Part shown: positions 1 through 8,146 of the stretch, piece by piece | Layout of the letters: the number at the start of each line of letters is the position of its first letter | Numbering within the stretch: position 1 is the stretch's first letter | Assembly: GCA_964417895.1 (NCBI GenBank) | Contig: CAYQJS010000024.1 | Location: 9,422-73,421 of the forward strand | Length of the DNA stretch: 64,000 nucleotides | Origin: CAYQJS01 sp964417895 | Lineage (GTDB): Bacteria > Chloroflexota > UBA6077 > SHYK01 | Reading direction: 5' to 3' | Made by a program: the position numbers and the translations under genes | Notes under the pieces: generated by a model | Told to the model about the DNA's origin: nothing | What the model saw: the letters and a program-made list of their open reading frames with translations, nothing else | The model's database searches: none

Positions 1-876
1 CGTGTAGAGGGGAATGTCCTCGGACCGCTGGTCAGGATCGCCTGGCCGCGTAGCGTGGACGTTGTACCACCAGTACAGCGTGTGGGTGTCGTCGATCGGA
101 ACGCGAATCTGGTCCTGACGTAGCATGAAGGGGAAGCAAATCACGTGCCCATGCTTCCAGTTCGCGTTCTCCTCGTCCTCCCCTTCTAGGACGCGGCGCT
201 TGACGATGCCGTGCTCGAACACGTCGAAACCGATCTTGACGTGCCGTTGAACATGGGCCTTCAGCCGCCAGAAGCCGGGATCACCACTGGGGCGACCCAG
301 GCGCTCGAGAACGTAATTGGAGAAGTATCGGTGGAGCCACTCGACGTGGACCGGGTCCAGCGAGTTCTCCATGATCTGGAGCCAGTTGCAGGGCAGGATC
401 GCCCACCCGATGTCCCGCACAGCCTCCTTTACGAACGCTTCCCAGCGAGGCACCATCGGCTTCGGCTCGGGGCCCATCCATGCCCACAGCATCCCGCCCA
501 GCTCCTCCACCGGATACGAGGTCACCTTGATTCGGTCCTTGAACGTCGAGTCGGGCGACTCGGCCGGCTGGTCCAGGCAGTTGCCCTCGGCGTCGTACAG
601 CCAGCCGTGATACGGGCAGCGCAGCCCCTCAGGCTCGGGGATGCCCCATAGCATGTTGGTGTTGCGGTGGGCGCAGAACTCCTGGATGAGGCCATAGCGC
701 CCGGAGCGGTCGCGGAAAGCGACGAGGTGCTCGCCCAGGAGGGACACCGCCCGGGTGGGGTGCTCGTGCATCTGTCGGACGGTGGCGAAAGGCATCCAGT
801 AGCGGCGCAGCATCTCGCCCATGGGCGTGCCGAGGCCGACCTCGGTGAATCGCTTGTTCTGATCCTTGGTGAGCAT
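1..876 (-). CDS. Rieske non-heme iron aromatic ring-hydroxylating oxygenase, alpha subunit (partial)
   Basis: The gene runs off the left edge of the window; 292 residues from the start are visible. The Rieske [2Fe-2S] motif is C68-x-H70 with C87-x2-H90, and the mononuclear iron site is D174-x2-H177-x4-H182 in a NSLDPVH context. The N-terminus (TKDQN, GTPMGEMLRRYW) resembles phthalate 4,5-dioxygenase-type oxygenases, which hydroxylate aromatic acids with electrons from a separate reductase. ATG was chosen because the protein aligns from residue 1 with that family. No reductase or ferredoxin lies beside it in the window; a Rieske ferredoxin at 21.6 kb is distant. The substrate cannot be read from sequence. 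Confidence 0.9.
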   Translation of the reverse strand, partial: MLTKDQNKRFTEVGLGTPMGEMLRRYWMPFATVRQMHEHPTRAVSLLGEHLVAFRDRSGRYGLIQEFCAHRNTNMLWGIPEPEGLRCPYHGWLYDAEGNCLDQPAESPDSTFKDRIKVTSYPVEELGGMLWAWMGPEPKPMVPRWEAFVKEAVRDIGWAILPCNWLQIMENSLDPVHVEWLHRYFSNYVLERLGRPSGDPGFWRLKAHVQRHVKIGFDVFEHGIVKRRVLEGEDEENANWKHGHVICFPFMLRQDQIRVPIDDTHTLYWWYNVHATRPGDPDQRSEDIPLYT

Positions 877-961
877 CTGGCCTCCCTCGGTGCGAAGTCA
901 CCCGACGATACGACGAATTGTAGTCACGGTCAACCTCTCAGGGCAGACCAATCGCGCCGGG

Positions 962-1000
962 TCAGGTGAGGGTGGTGACCATCTCGATGTGGTACGTCGG
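962..1000 (-). pseudogene. C-terminal remnant of an RlmD/TrmA-type methyltransferase
   Basis: Minus-strand translation gives TYHIEMVTTLT followed by a stop. The intact rRNA methyltransferase gene 1.9 kb away has TYHIETVTTLT near its C-terminus. Over 39 nt the two copies match at 31 positions (about 79%), with most differences at wobble positions, so this is a diverged homologue rather than a recent copy. Upstream residues show no further homology. It is the only recognisable coding trace in the 375-nt gap between the Rieske oxygenase and the accessory cassette, apart from a promoter-like sequence. Confidence 0.55.
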
Positions 1001-1179
1001 TACCCCGGTGCCAGCGCTGTGCTTCAGGCACGGGCTTCCCTCCGAATGGCGTCCGGGTATCGGCTCCACCGCCCCAATGAGTGGAGCGACGAGGACCAGG
1101 CGCGGTACGCGGCGGAGATGAGGGTGGGGCTGCAAGGCGCGCCCCCTCAGGATCCGACACATGACCGGGGCGCTTGCGT

Positions 1180-1209
1180 TTGACAAGGGCGGCGGCATGT
1201 CGCCACAAT
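1180..1209 (+). promoter_or_regulatory. Putative sigma70-type promoter for the accessory cassette
   Basis: TTGACA (1180-1185), an 18-nt spacer and CACAAT (1204-1209), 42 nt before the first cassette gene. The -35 is consensus; the -10 is weak. Confidence 0.35.
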
Positions 1210-1251
1210 CGCTGACCTCCACCCTGGGAGAATCAAGCAGGTGCTTCGAAA

Positions 1252-1566
1252 GTGAGTGAAGAGGAAACATCAGTCCAGGCCAGGTTGGATTTCGCGGAGG
1301 TCGAGAACGCTCCCGTATCGTGGAGCAATTACTTCGCGCTCCAATATCAGGGAGGGGAATTCATCCTCACAACAGCTCAAGTACTGGCGCCGATCCTGCG
1401 TACCCCTCAAGGAACAGTTGCCCGGAGGCGGCCGGTTTCTGTTCCCGTTAGACCTGTCACGCGGGTGGCCGTGAGTCGCGCTCAACTGGAGGCGCTGGTA
1501 GACCTCATTCGCCGGCAACTCGACCGGTTCCCAGCCACCGGCGAACCGAAGACCGAGGCAGACTGA
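1252..1566 (+). CDS. DUF3467-like protein
   Basis: A 104-residue protein starting at GTG. The arrangement (ARLDFAEVENAPVSW, then SNYFALQYQGGEFILTTAQ, then a C-terminal VAVSRAQLEALVDLIRRQL helix) resembles DUF3467, a small family of unknown function whose members look like beta-strands followed by one amphipathic helix. Its stop overlaps the next start (TGATG), so the two genes are probably translationally coupled. Function is not known. It is the first gene of a three-gene cassette that ends in a HEPN-type protein. Confidence 0.6.
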   Translation: MSEEETSVQARLDFAEVENAPVSWSNYFALQYQGGEFILTTAQVLAPILRTPQGTVARRRPVSVPVRPVTRVAVSRAQLEALVDLIRRQLDRFPATGEPKTEAD

Positions 1567-2249
1567 TGCCCGACATCCGGACCATGACGATTGACCCCCG
1601 AGGGACAGCAGACACGCTGCCCACGTTCGAGCTCGCAGCATTCGAAGGAGCCGCCGGTATCGCCTTTTGGGCGCTCATGCCTGCATCGCAGCGACCCCGA
1701 AGACCGTGGCGGAGCTACACAGCCGGGGTGAGTGTGGAGGCAGATGTTTTGGCAGCGCGGATCGAGAGAGCCGTAGAAACCACAGCCGCCGCGCCACTCC
1801 GGCTCGTCACCGAACCGGCTCACACCTCCCTGCCGAGTGACCTAGGCTGGGAGGACTTCGTAGCGTTCGCAGAAGCTACGGGGGCGGTTCAGGGGCCCCC
1901 ATTTCCGGCCGATGACGTGCGCGTCGAGATAAACGACGCCGCGCGCCAGGTGTTGGTCGAAGAAGGAATCGGAAGCATGCTTAAGGCCCTGACCACGGCC
2001 GTTCGGGAACACGCCCAGGCTAGGCCTGGGATTTCGCGTGTGACGATAGACCGCTCGGTCGATCCAGAGATTGAGAGCCCGACAGTCTTGGAAGTCACAA
2101 TATGGGTGTCCGAAATGGGCGCCGATAAAGCCTCGGGGTTGTGGACTTCATTGCTACATGCAATCGATTCAGATCTTGTGGAGACCGTTGGGGAGACTGA
2201 AACTGCCCGGCTCTTCACGCGTGTGTCGATAGCCGTAGACATTGAGTAG
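1566..2249 (+). CDS. Hypothetical protein, middle gene of HEPN cassette
   Basis: A 227-residue soluble protein with no motif I recognise, no signal peptide and no membrane segment. It overlaps the stop of the DUF3467-like gene by 1 nt, and its 3' end overlaps the start of the HEPN gene by 8 nt. All three are therefore very likely co-translated. The second half (about 110-227) alternates hydrophobic strands and helices (SMLKALTTAVREHA, VLEVTIWVSEMG). By eye its third codon positions are less GC-rich than those of neighbouring housekeeping genes, which would fit acquisition by transfer. A regulator, an effector or a fold partner of the HEPN protein are all possible; nothing in the sequence decides. 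Confidence 0.6.
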   Translation: MPDIRTMTIDPRGTADTLPTFELAAFEGAAGIAFWALMPASQRPRRPWRSYTAGVSVEADVLAARIERAVETTAAAPLRLVTEPAHTSLPSDLGWEDFVAFAEATGAVQGPPFPADDVRVEINDAARQVLVEEGIGSMLKALTTAVREHAQARPGISRVTIDRSVDPEIESPTVLEVTIWVSEMGADKASGLWTSLLHAIDSDLVETVGETETARLFTRVSIAVDIE

Positions 2250-2634
2250 TGGATCTGACTTCGCCCCGTCTGCTTTTCTGACTCTGGCTGGGCAGTTGCT
2301 TGCGCAGGTCTCTGCGGCGTCAAGCCCGCTGTCGGATGCCGACCAAGCTCTTGTACGAACGAGCCTAGGACGTTTCTACTACGCGGCGTTCCTCATTGCG
2401 CGCGAAAGGCTATCCGCACTGGGCCGGGTCGTTGTGATGGGGGAAGCCGAGGACCACACTCGGGTAGTGAGCGCCCTTGGCTTTAGGAGCGACCTTGGTC
2501 AAAAACTGCACGGCCTACGACGGACTCGAAACAGAGCTGACTACGACCTCACGGCCAACTTGACGGTTGCCAACGCTCAATACTGGGAGGCTATTTCCAG
2601 AGAAGTCACGGGGCGACTCGCCCAACTCCGGTAG
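2242..2634 (+). CDS. UPF0332-like HEPN domain protein
   Basis: A 130-residue all-helical protein. RFYYAAFLIARERL, then DHTRVVSALGF, then LRRTRNRADYDL match the UPF0332 branch of HEPN domains in order and spacing. The conserved R-x2-R-x-ADY element is present, but the Rx4-6H ribonuclease motif of toxic HEPN proteins is not evident. UPF0332 proteins often pair with a nucleotidyltransferase (MNT) antitoxin; none is encoded here, and two other small proteins precede it instead. The start is TTG, overlapping the end of the previous gene by 8 nt; no better in-frame start exists nearby. RNA binding or a toxin-antitoxin role is inference. Confidence 0.65.
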   Translation: MSSGSDFAPSAFLTLAGQLLAQVSAASSPLSDADQALVRTSLGRFYYAAFLIARERLSALGRVVVMGEAEDHTRVVSALGFRSDLGQKLHGLRRTRNRADYDLTANLTVANAQYWEAISREVTGRLAQLR

Positions 2635-2764
2635 CCCCGCTTTCGTGCAGACTTCTGCGGACAAGTCCCCTGCCAGCCCAATCCGATCATGCCGCAAGCA
2701 CCTCCCGGTGGCAACCTGTGGGCATCCCCGTGTACTACGTCGGCCCGCTCCTGTATCAGGCCAA

Positions 2765-2800
2765 CTCGGGCGAAGGCTCGGGCGAAGGCTCGGGCGAACG
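2765..2800. repeat. Tandem 12-mer repeat, 3 copies
   Basis: CTCGGGCGAAGG occurs twice, followed by CTCGGGCGAACG, in the 183-nt gap between the HEPN gene and the 3' end of the rRNA methyltransferase gene. No coding potential is evident. Confidence 0.85.
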
Positions 2801-2817
2801 ACAGGTATCGTGCCAAT

Positions 2818-4122
2818 TCAGGAACGAAGGGGCGTGCCTTCCCAGGTCAGCGTCGTCACCGTCTCGATGTGATACGTCTGCGGAAACATGTCCAACGGCT
2901 CGACCTGCTCGACGCGATAGCCGCCCTCCCGCAGGAGGCGGAGGTCCCGCGCCAGTGTGGCGGGGTCGCATGACACGTAGACGACCCGCGGCGCACGGCG
3001 CTCGATCAGCGTGCTGATCACCGTCGGCGAGCATCCCACTCGCGCCGGGTCGAGCACGATGCCATCAACGCTAGCGGTCAGCGCAGCCAGCCCGTCTTCT
3101 GCGCGCGCCGATACGTACCGCACGTTGGGCAGATCCGAGGTATTGCGCACCGCATCTTTGATCGCGGCCTTTGATTCGTCGATGCCGATTACCTCTCGCG
3201 CTCGCGGCGCGAGCAGAGCCGCGAACGTCCCGACGCCGCAGTAGGCGTCCACCACCACGTGGTGTGGCTCCGGCCGCAGACGGTCCAGCACCAGCAGTCC
3301 CAGCAGATCGGCAATGGAATAGAGGCCGTCCCGGCGATCCAGCCAGAGCACCTCGAGCTGAGGAGGAAGCTGGCGTCGCTCGCGCAGTGTGTTGACCTGG
3401 AAGAACGCCGCCGGCGAGACATGAAAGCGCCGGTCGAGGATCTCGTCCGTGAGGCCCGCCTGGCCGGACGGCAGCTCCGGCACCATTGGCAGCGCAGGAA
3501 TGACAACCAGATCCCCGGTGTTACAGCCGTACCGTACGGCGATCTGGTGTGCCCGGAGGCCTGCGCACCGCCGCTGGATGGCGCTCAGCACCTCGTTGAT
3601 GGCGGGATGGGCTATGTGGCAAAGGTCCACGCGCAACAACCGATGACTTGCCCGGTAGGTGTAGCCCACATCGCCGTACTTGCGGCCAAGCGTAAAGCGG
3701 ACGTGGTTGCGATAGCCCCACGGCTCGATCATCCCGATCGGCTCGCGCACCAGGTCCTCGGCCGCGGCCATCCCTCCGATCCGCCTCAGCTGGTCGACGA
3801 CGACCTCCCGCTTCAGCGCGAGCTGGGTAGCGTACGCCGCGTGCTGCCAGGAGCAACCGCCACACGCGCCGAAGTAGGGGCAACGAGGCGCAACTCGCTC
3901 CGGCGCCGGGCGCAGCACCTCGACGAGGTCGGCTTTCCCATAGTCGCGCTTCTGCGTGCGGAGCTCCGCGCGCACGCGCTCACCCGGGAGGGTGTAGGGA
4001 ACGAAGACGACCTGGCCGTCGACTCGGCCCATCGCCTCGCCCCCGTACGCGACGTCGGTCACGTCGATCTCGACGACGCGCGAATCGCCCGAGATCGCGC
4101 CCGCCCCGTCCGCCATCATCAC
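2818..4122 (-). CDS. rlmD: 23S rRNA (uracil-C5)-methyltransferase, RlmD/RumA family
   Basis: A 434-residue SAM-dependent RNA methyltransferase. An N-terminal TRAM domain (about 15-65) is followed by the iron-sulfur ligands C81-x5-C87-x2-C90 (CPYFGACGGC), with a later Cys in DLCHIAHP as the probable fourth ligand. FFQVNT and the SAM-binding VVDAYCGVGTF follow, then the catalytic nucleophile motif YVSCDPATLARDL. Family members methylate U1939 and/or U747 of 23S rRNA; which one cannot be told here. Several Met codons cluster at the start (MMMADGAG), so the start may shift by one or two codons. About 20 extra residues lie between FFQVNT and the SAM motif. A diverged C-terminal remnant of the same family lies 1.9 kb downstream. 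Confidence 0.9.
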   Translation of the reverse strand: MMMADGAGAISGDSRVVEIDVTDVAYGGEAMGRVDGQVVFVPYTLPGERVRAELRTQKRDYGKADLVEVLRPAPERVAPRCPYFGACGGCSWQHAAYATQLALKREVVVDQLRRIGGMAAAEDLVREPIGMIEPWGYRNHVRFTLGRKYGDVGYTYRASHRLLRVDLCHIAHPAINEVLSAIQRRCAGLRAHQIAVRYGCNTGDLVVIPALPMVPELPSGQAGLTDEILDRRFHVSPAAFFQVNTLRERRQLPPQLEVLWLDRRDGLYSIADLLGLLVLDRLRPEPHHVVVDAYCGVGTFAALLAPRAREVIGIDESKAAIKDAVRNTSDLPNVRYVSARAEDGLAALTASVDGIVLDPARVGCSPTVISTLIERRAPRVVYVSCDPATLARDLRLLREGGYRVEQVEPLDMFPQTYHIETVTTLTWEGTPLRS

Positions 4123-4329
4123 GCTGTGTGCCTTAAACGTCTGCCGCTGAGGCTGAGTGTCATGCCCTCACCCGTCGTCGGTCGCGGGAGGCGACCCGCG
4201 GCCGGCCGCTCCTGGAGGGAAGGGCAGCTGCTTGTCTCTCTCGTACCACCCTGATCCTGCTGAACGGGCGGGAGTTAAGGCCTACCCCGTGGCATTGAGC
4301 GCCAAAGACCCCAGGTCGCACCGAAAGCA

Positions 4330-4436
4330 GGCTGCTGAAAAAGGGTTGTGCTCCGCTGGTGGTGAGCCTGTCGAACCACATGGCGCCCTTCGACAAGGTC
4401 AGGGTGAGCGGGTTTTTTCAGCAGCCGGCTGGTGGT
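4330..4436. repeat. MITE-like element with 13-bp terminal inverted repeats
   Basis: GGCTGCTGAAAAA (4330-4342) is perfectly inverted at 4424-4436. Between them lies an inner palindromic pair containing GTGAGCCTGTCGAACCA and CCTTCGACAAGGTCAGGG. The 107-bp element has no coding capacity. It occupies most of the 385-nt gap between the divergent rlmD and VanW genes; the rest of the gap shows only a TATACT -10-like hexamer at 4473-4478. Confidence 0.75.
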
Positions 4437-4507
4437 GGCGAGCATTATAGCCGGCGGCCGCGACGTATCGGCTATACTGGCGCGCCAGAAGGGCTTGGGG
4501 AGGATGA

Positions 4508-5401
4508 GTGCGTACTGAGGCGGTGCTTTCCGTCGCCTATCGACGCCGGGCTTCGGGACTCACCTCGCAGGCTGTTCCCCTGGCTGTCCATCAGCGACGG
4601 GCCCTTCTTGGTCAGGTGCGCCCGCGGATTCCGCTGCTGCTCACGGCGGCTGCCATCTTTGGCCTGACTGTGAGTCCCTCGAGCTCCCTCAACCCGAAGC
4701 AGACATCTGTCGCCTCGGAGCCGTTGGCCCTGAGCCAGGTCCTGGTCGGGGCGATGCTGTCGGCCACCGGCGCATACGCGGCCATCGTCGCGGAAGTCGC
4801 CGCTACCATCGATGTAGCCGCGGCGCCCGAGCCGGTCACCATCGCGCGCGGTAGCGCTTCCGTAAGCGGAATCGGTGCTGCCGCCGCCACGAACGTTGAG
4901 ATCGCCATCTCGTTCGTCGACGGCGTCGTGATCGAGCCGGGCGGGCAGCTGTCCTTCGACGACACCGCTCGGACCTGGGACTTCCGCGAGGATCCAAGCT
5001 ATGTCATGGGGACGGCCACTTCGGCGCGTGGGCTGATCGCGATGCGCGGCGGCGGCGTCTGCTGGCTCTCTACGGCGCTCTGGAGGGCAGCGCTCGCGGC
5101 GGGGATCCGCACCGACTTCCGCGAGAGCCACTACGGTCTTGTCGACCCACTCGGCCCCGGCTTGGACGCCACCAATACTCTGGTGATTCGCAACGACGCA
5201 CCAGTGGCGATCACAGTGCGAGCCTGGCTGGACGAGGATGATGTCCACGTGGACCTGCTGGCGGACGGGCCGCTCGACCGGACGGCGATCGTAGAGGGGC
5301 CGCACCGCGTTGGCCTCGGGCGCTACGTCGCGTATCAGGAGGTCACCTGGGATGACGGCAGGGCCACATCCTCCGAGTTCCCCAGTTGGTACCTCTGGTA
5401 G
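4508..5401 (+). CDS. VanW-domain protein, membrane-anchored
   Basis: A 297-residue protein from a GTG start. One hydrophobic segment (about residues 38-55) suggests a signal anchor. From about 115 to 260 it has the VanW pattern: an EIAISFVDGVVIEPGGQLSFDD strand region (given in part), then GGGVCWLSTALWRAALAAG with the conserved GGG-C, and a later ESHYGLVDPLG. VanW domains occur in extracytoplasmic proteins of Gram-positive and Chloroflexota genomes; the biochemical function is unknown. The gene stands alone, divergent from rlmD, with a repeat element between them. Confidence 0.8.
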   Translation: MRTEAVLSVAYRRRASGLTSQAVPLAVHQRRALLGQVRPRIPLLLTAAAIFGLTVSPSSSLNPKQTSVASEPLALSQVLVGAMLSATGAYAAIVAEVAATIDVAAAPEPVTIARGSASVSGIGAAAATNVEIAISFVDGVVIEPGGQLSFDDTARTWDFREDPSYVMGTATSARGLIAMRGGGVCWLSTALWRAALAAGIRTDFRESHYGLVDPLGPGLDATNTLVIRNDAPVAITVRAWLDEDDVHVDLLADGPLDRTAIVEGPHRVGLGRYVAYQEVTWDDGRATSSEFPSWYLW

Positions 5402-5413
5402 AGCCACCCTCCG

Positions 5414-5440
5414 AAGGCCCACGTCCTAAGGCCCACGTCC
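5414..5440. repeat. 13-bp direct repeat
   Basis: AAGGCCCACGTCC occurs twice, one nucleotide apart, in the 131-nt gap between convergent genes. A related run of GGGAC units follows at 5515-5532. No terminator hairpin was recognised. Confidence 0.7.
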
Positions 5441-5532
5441 CAAGCCGCCGCACACCCAAATCTCCCACCCTCAAACCATGACTGCCGAATTCCACGACTT
5501 TGCACCGATCGCTTGGGACCTGGGACTCGGGA

Positions 5533-7119
5533 CTATCCACCCTGCCGGAGGTCGGTGATCTCCGGGTTCACCGGCGCGCGCACGTCCTCCTGGAACGACA
5601 GCAAACGGGGAGGGGCGCCCAGCGAATCCAGGCCCAGCTCGGCCCACCGCGACGCCACTCGGGCGTACATCCCCCGCGCGAGCACGGTGCGCTGGCTGAA
5701 GATGGGCAAGTACTTGTGTTGCTTGCAGGCATTTATCAGGGCCTTCGAGCCCCACGGGCGCTCCTCCGGTGGGTTTTTGGTGGGATCGAGCCAGGTCGAC
5801 CACGTTTGCCGCAGGATGTCGATGTCGGTCTCCGGATCGCACCGCGTGGTCATGGCCCAGAAGACCTGGTCCCAGTCACTGGGGTCGACGTCATCGTCCA
5901 CAGTGATGATCCACTTGGTGTAGTAGGCGCCGCCGGGCACCTGGGCCGCCAGCGCGGCGACTTGCGCAGCATGGCCCGCGTAGCGTTGCTCCAGAGATAC
6001 GATCACAGCCCCGAATCCCCCGGCGGCCGCGGGATGGACGTATACGCCCTTGATGCCCGGAACCCCCAGCTTGTCCAGATCGTCCCAGATCCGCGCCGAT
6101 CGGGCGATGGCGAAAAAGCCGTTCTGCTCGCACGAGGGCCAGTCGGACATGAGGGCATTGGTGAAGACAGGGTCCGCGCGCATATGGAGGGCCTTCACTT
6201 TCACGAGCGGGCAGGTCCCCTCTGGACGACCGTAGTAGCCCGTGAACTCGCCGAACGGGCCTTCTCGCCGGGTTGCCTTGTACTCGACGCGGCCCTCCAT
6301 CACGATCTCGGCGCGGGCCGGGATCAGGAGGTCGGTGGTCAGCCCACGCGTGACCTCGATGGGCTGGCCCCGGATGCCCCCGGCGAACTCGTACTCCGAG
6401 ACATTCTTGGGGAAGCCCATGGCACCCACGACCATGAACAGCGGGTCGATCCCCCAGGCGGCGGCGACGTCGATGCCTTCACCGCGCTCCCAGGCGCGCG
6501 TAATGTCGAGCCGAGCGTGTTTGCCAGGGGACAGGTACAGGCCAACCTCGTCCTTGCTCTGGATCATCATCCGATACGTACCGATGTTGATGATCCCCGT
6601 ATCGGGATCCCGGGTGAGCACCGCGTCCGCCGTGCCGATGTAGCGGCCCACGTCCTCGCCGGGTTGGCCGCCGCCGTCCAATGGCCAGTGTTTCGGCGCG
6701 GGAAGCCGAGTGAGATCGATATCCTCGCCGCGGAGGATCATCTCGTTGACGGGTGCGCTCCCGGCCTCTATTTCGACGGGGGGTATACGGCGACTGAGCC
6801 GATCGCGTGCCTCCTGAATGAGCTCCATGACGGGACGATCGGGCTCCATCCCCAGAGTGACGGCGATGCGTCTGTTGCTGGAGCTCAGGATGTTGAACAG
6901 CGACCGCCAGGCCCCGGGGTGGCCCTTGATGTTCTCGAAAAGCAGCGCAGGGCTCCCCACTTGCTTTCCCACCATATAGGTGATGGCGCTCATTTCCTCA
7001 ATTGGGTCCACCTCGCGGGTGATGCGCCGGAGCTCGCCCATGGCCTCGACGCGCGCCAGCCAGTCGCGCAGATCGGCAATCTCCAAGCCACGCGCCGAGG
7101 GCCGCTCCTCGGTGATCAC
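5533..7119 (-). CDS. UbiD-family decarboxylase (copy 1, thi-linked)
   Basis: A 528-residue member of the prenylated-FMN-dependent UbiD (de)carboxylase family. Visible landmarks are DLRDWLARVEAMGELRRI at the N-terminus, INIGTYRMMI and GLYLSPGKHARL in the centre, the conserved Glu region GPFGEFTGYYG, and the late acidic motif ITVDDDVDPSDWDQV. UbiD enzymes act on aromatic or unsaturated carboxylic acids and need prFMN made by UbiX; no ubiX is in the window. GTG was chosen because it overlaps the thiS stop (GTGA), implying translational coupling; a longer frame upstream is only the shadow of thiS and thiE. A second, diverged UbiD lies at 31.7 kb. Confidence 0.9.
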   Translation of the reverse strand: MITEERPSARGLEIADLRDWLARVEAMGELRRITREVDPIEEMSAITYMVGKQVGSPALLFENIKGHPGAWRSLFNILSSSNRRIAVTLGMEPDRPVMELIQEARDRLSRRIPPVEIEAGSAPVNEMILRGEDIDLTRLPAPKHWPLDGGGQPGEDVGRYIGTADAVLTRDPDTGIINIGTYRMMIQSKDEVGLYLSPGKHARLDITRAWERGEGIDVAAAWGIDPLFMVVGAMGFPKNVSEYEFAGGIRGQPIEVTRGLTTDLLIPARAEIVMEGRVEYKATRREGPFGEFTGYYGRPEGTCPLVKVKALHMRADPVFTNALMSDWPSCEQNGFFAIARSARIWDDLDKLGVPGIKGVYVHPAAAGGFGAVIVSLEQRYAGHAAQVAALAAQVPGGAYYTKWIITVDDDVDPSDWDQVFWAMTTRCDPETDIDILRQTWSTWLDPTKNPPEERPWGSKALINACKQHKYLPIFSQRTVLARGMYARVASRWAELGLDSLGAPPRLLSFQEDVRAPVNPEITDLRQGG

Positions 7120-7331
7120 GCTCCACCTCCAACCATGTGGATGATCTCCAGCCGATCCCCCTCGGCCAGTAGCACCTCGCCAAATCGGTCGCGTCGCACA
7201 ATCTCTCCGTTGTGCTCGACGGCTACCAGCACCGGCTTCACAGCATGCTCCTCGAGGAACTGGAGGATAGTGCGGCCCGCCTCCACTTCGCGGGCCTTGC
7301 CGTTGACGATCAGCTGGATAGCTCCACTCAC
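7116..7331 (-). CDS. thiS: ThiS-type sulfur carrier protein
   Basis: A 71-residue beta-grasp protein (IQLIVNGKAREVEAG, LAVEHNGEIV-like strand, DRLEIIHMVGGGA) that would carry sulfur as a C-terminal thiocarboxylate for thiazole synthesis by ThiG. It lies between thiE and ubiD in the thi operon. The GTG start overlaps the thiE stop by 3 nt, and its own stop overlaps the ubiD start in the same way. Unusually the protein ends MVGGGA, with at least one residue after the diglycine; mature ThiS normally ends in GG. Either the extra Ala is trimmed or the thiocarboxylate forms differently. Confidence 0.85.
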   Translation of the reverse strand: MSGAIQLIVNGKAREVEAGRTILQFLEEHAVKPVLVAVEHNGEIVRRDRFGEVLLAEGDRLEIIHMVGGGA

Positions 7332-8146
7332 CCCAGGTCGCTCCTCCAGAGCTGAGGCCCCGGTGTGCTGCTCCTTCCCGACGAAGCCCCGGCGCCCGCC
7401 GCGGCGGGTGAGGCGACGCGCTCGCTCCACCCCTTATCCATAGCCACCCGCAGCCGCTCCGCCGCAAGGCGCGGGCGTGGCTGCGCCAGGATCGACGAGA
7501 TCACCGCGACACCGGCCGCCCCGGCGGCCATCACCTCGACCGCGTTCTCGGGATCGATGCCACCAATGGCCACCACCGGTATCGCGCTCTTCGAGGTGGC
7601 GCGAATCGCATCGAGCCCAAGGGTCGGGCTCCCGGGATGGGACCGGCTCGGGAAGGTCGTCCCCAGCACAAGGTAGTCGAGCGCCTCACTCGCGCTCTGC
7701 GAGACTTCGAGCGTGCTGTGCACCGATCGCCCGATGAGCGCCCGCGGCCCGAGCGCGGCGCGTGCACCCGCGACAGGGAGGCCGTTCGCGGGCAAATGAA
7801 CGCCGGCGACGCCAGCGGCAAAGGCGACGTCTGCTCTGCCGTTCACGACCAGCGGCACCCTAAGGGGCGCGAGGGCCTCCTGCACCCGGAGTGCGAGCTC
7901 CAGCAGCGCGCGCGTGGGGAGGTCTTTCTCGCGCAATTGGACCAACGTGACACCGCCGGCGGCCGCTTGGGCCGCGACGGACGGAAGGTCAGCGCTGCCG
8001 ACGAGCCTGCGGTCCGTGATCAGGCAGAGGATGGGCCTCGGCAGCAGCCAGGAGGGAAGGGCCCTGTCGTCCTGAGCCGAAGGCGAAGAGCCTGCCCTGA
8101 GCGTACCGAAGGGATCTCCTGGGACAGGCTGCGCTTCGTTCAGCAT
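7328..8146 (-). CDS. thiE: Thiamine-phosphate synthase
   Basis: A TIM-barrel enzyme joining thiazole phosphate and HMP-PP to thiamine phosphate. Family landmarks are LITDRR, VTLVQLREKDLPTR, VVNGRADVAFAAGVAGVHLP, IGRSVHS, YLVLGTTFPSRSHPG and VVAIGGIDPEN. The core begins about 30 residues after the ATG; the preceding peptide (MLNEAQPVPGDPFGTL...) is the translation of a dispersed repeat that provides the only usable start nearby. A Pro/Ser/Gly-rich tail of about 30 residues follows the barrel. The stop overlaps the thiS start. At 272 residues it is longer than usual (about 210-220) at both ends. Confidence 0.88.
   Translation of the reverse strand: MLNEAQPVPGDPFGTLRAGSSPSAQDDRALPSWLLPRPILCLITDRRLVGSADLPSVAAQAAAGGVTLVQLREKDLPTRALLELALRVQEALAPLRVPLVVNGRADVAFAAGVAGVHLPANGLPVAGARAALGPRALIGRSVHSTLEVSQSASEALDYLVLGTTFPSRSHPGSPTLGLDAIRATSKSAIPVVAIGGIDPENAVEVMAAGAAGVAVISSILAQPRPRLAAERLRVAMDKGWSERVASPAAAGAGASSGRSSTPGPQLWRSDLG

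Noticed and set aside
2765..2800. CRISPR-like array
   Set aside because: Three contiguous 12-mers without spacers; simple tandem repeat.
3259..4254. Plus-strand open frame of 331 codons opposite rlmD
   Set aside because: Antisense to a complete RNA methyltransferase gene with intact motifs.
5500..7443. Long plus-strand open frame of 647 codons opposite ubiD
   Set aside because: It is the antisense shadow of a clear UbiD gene and its translation shows no protein family features.
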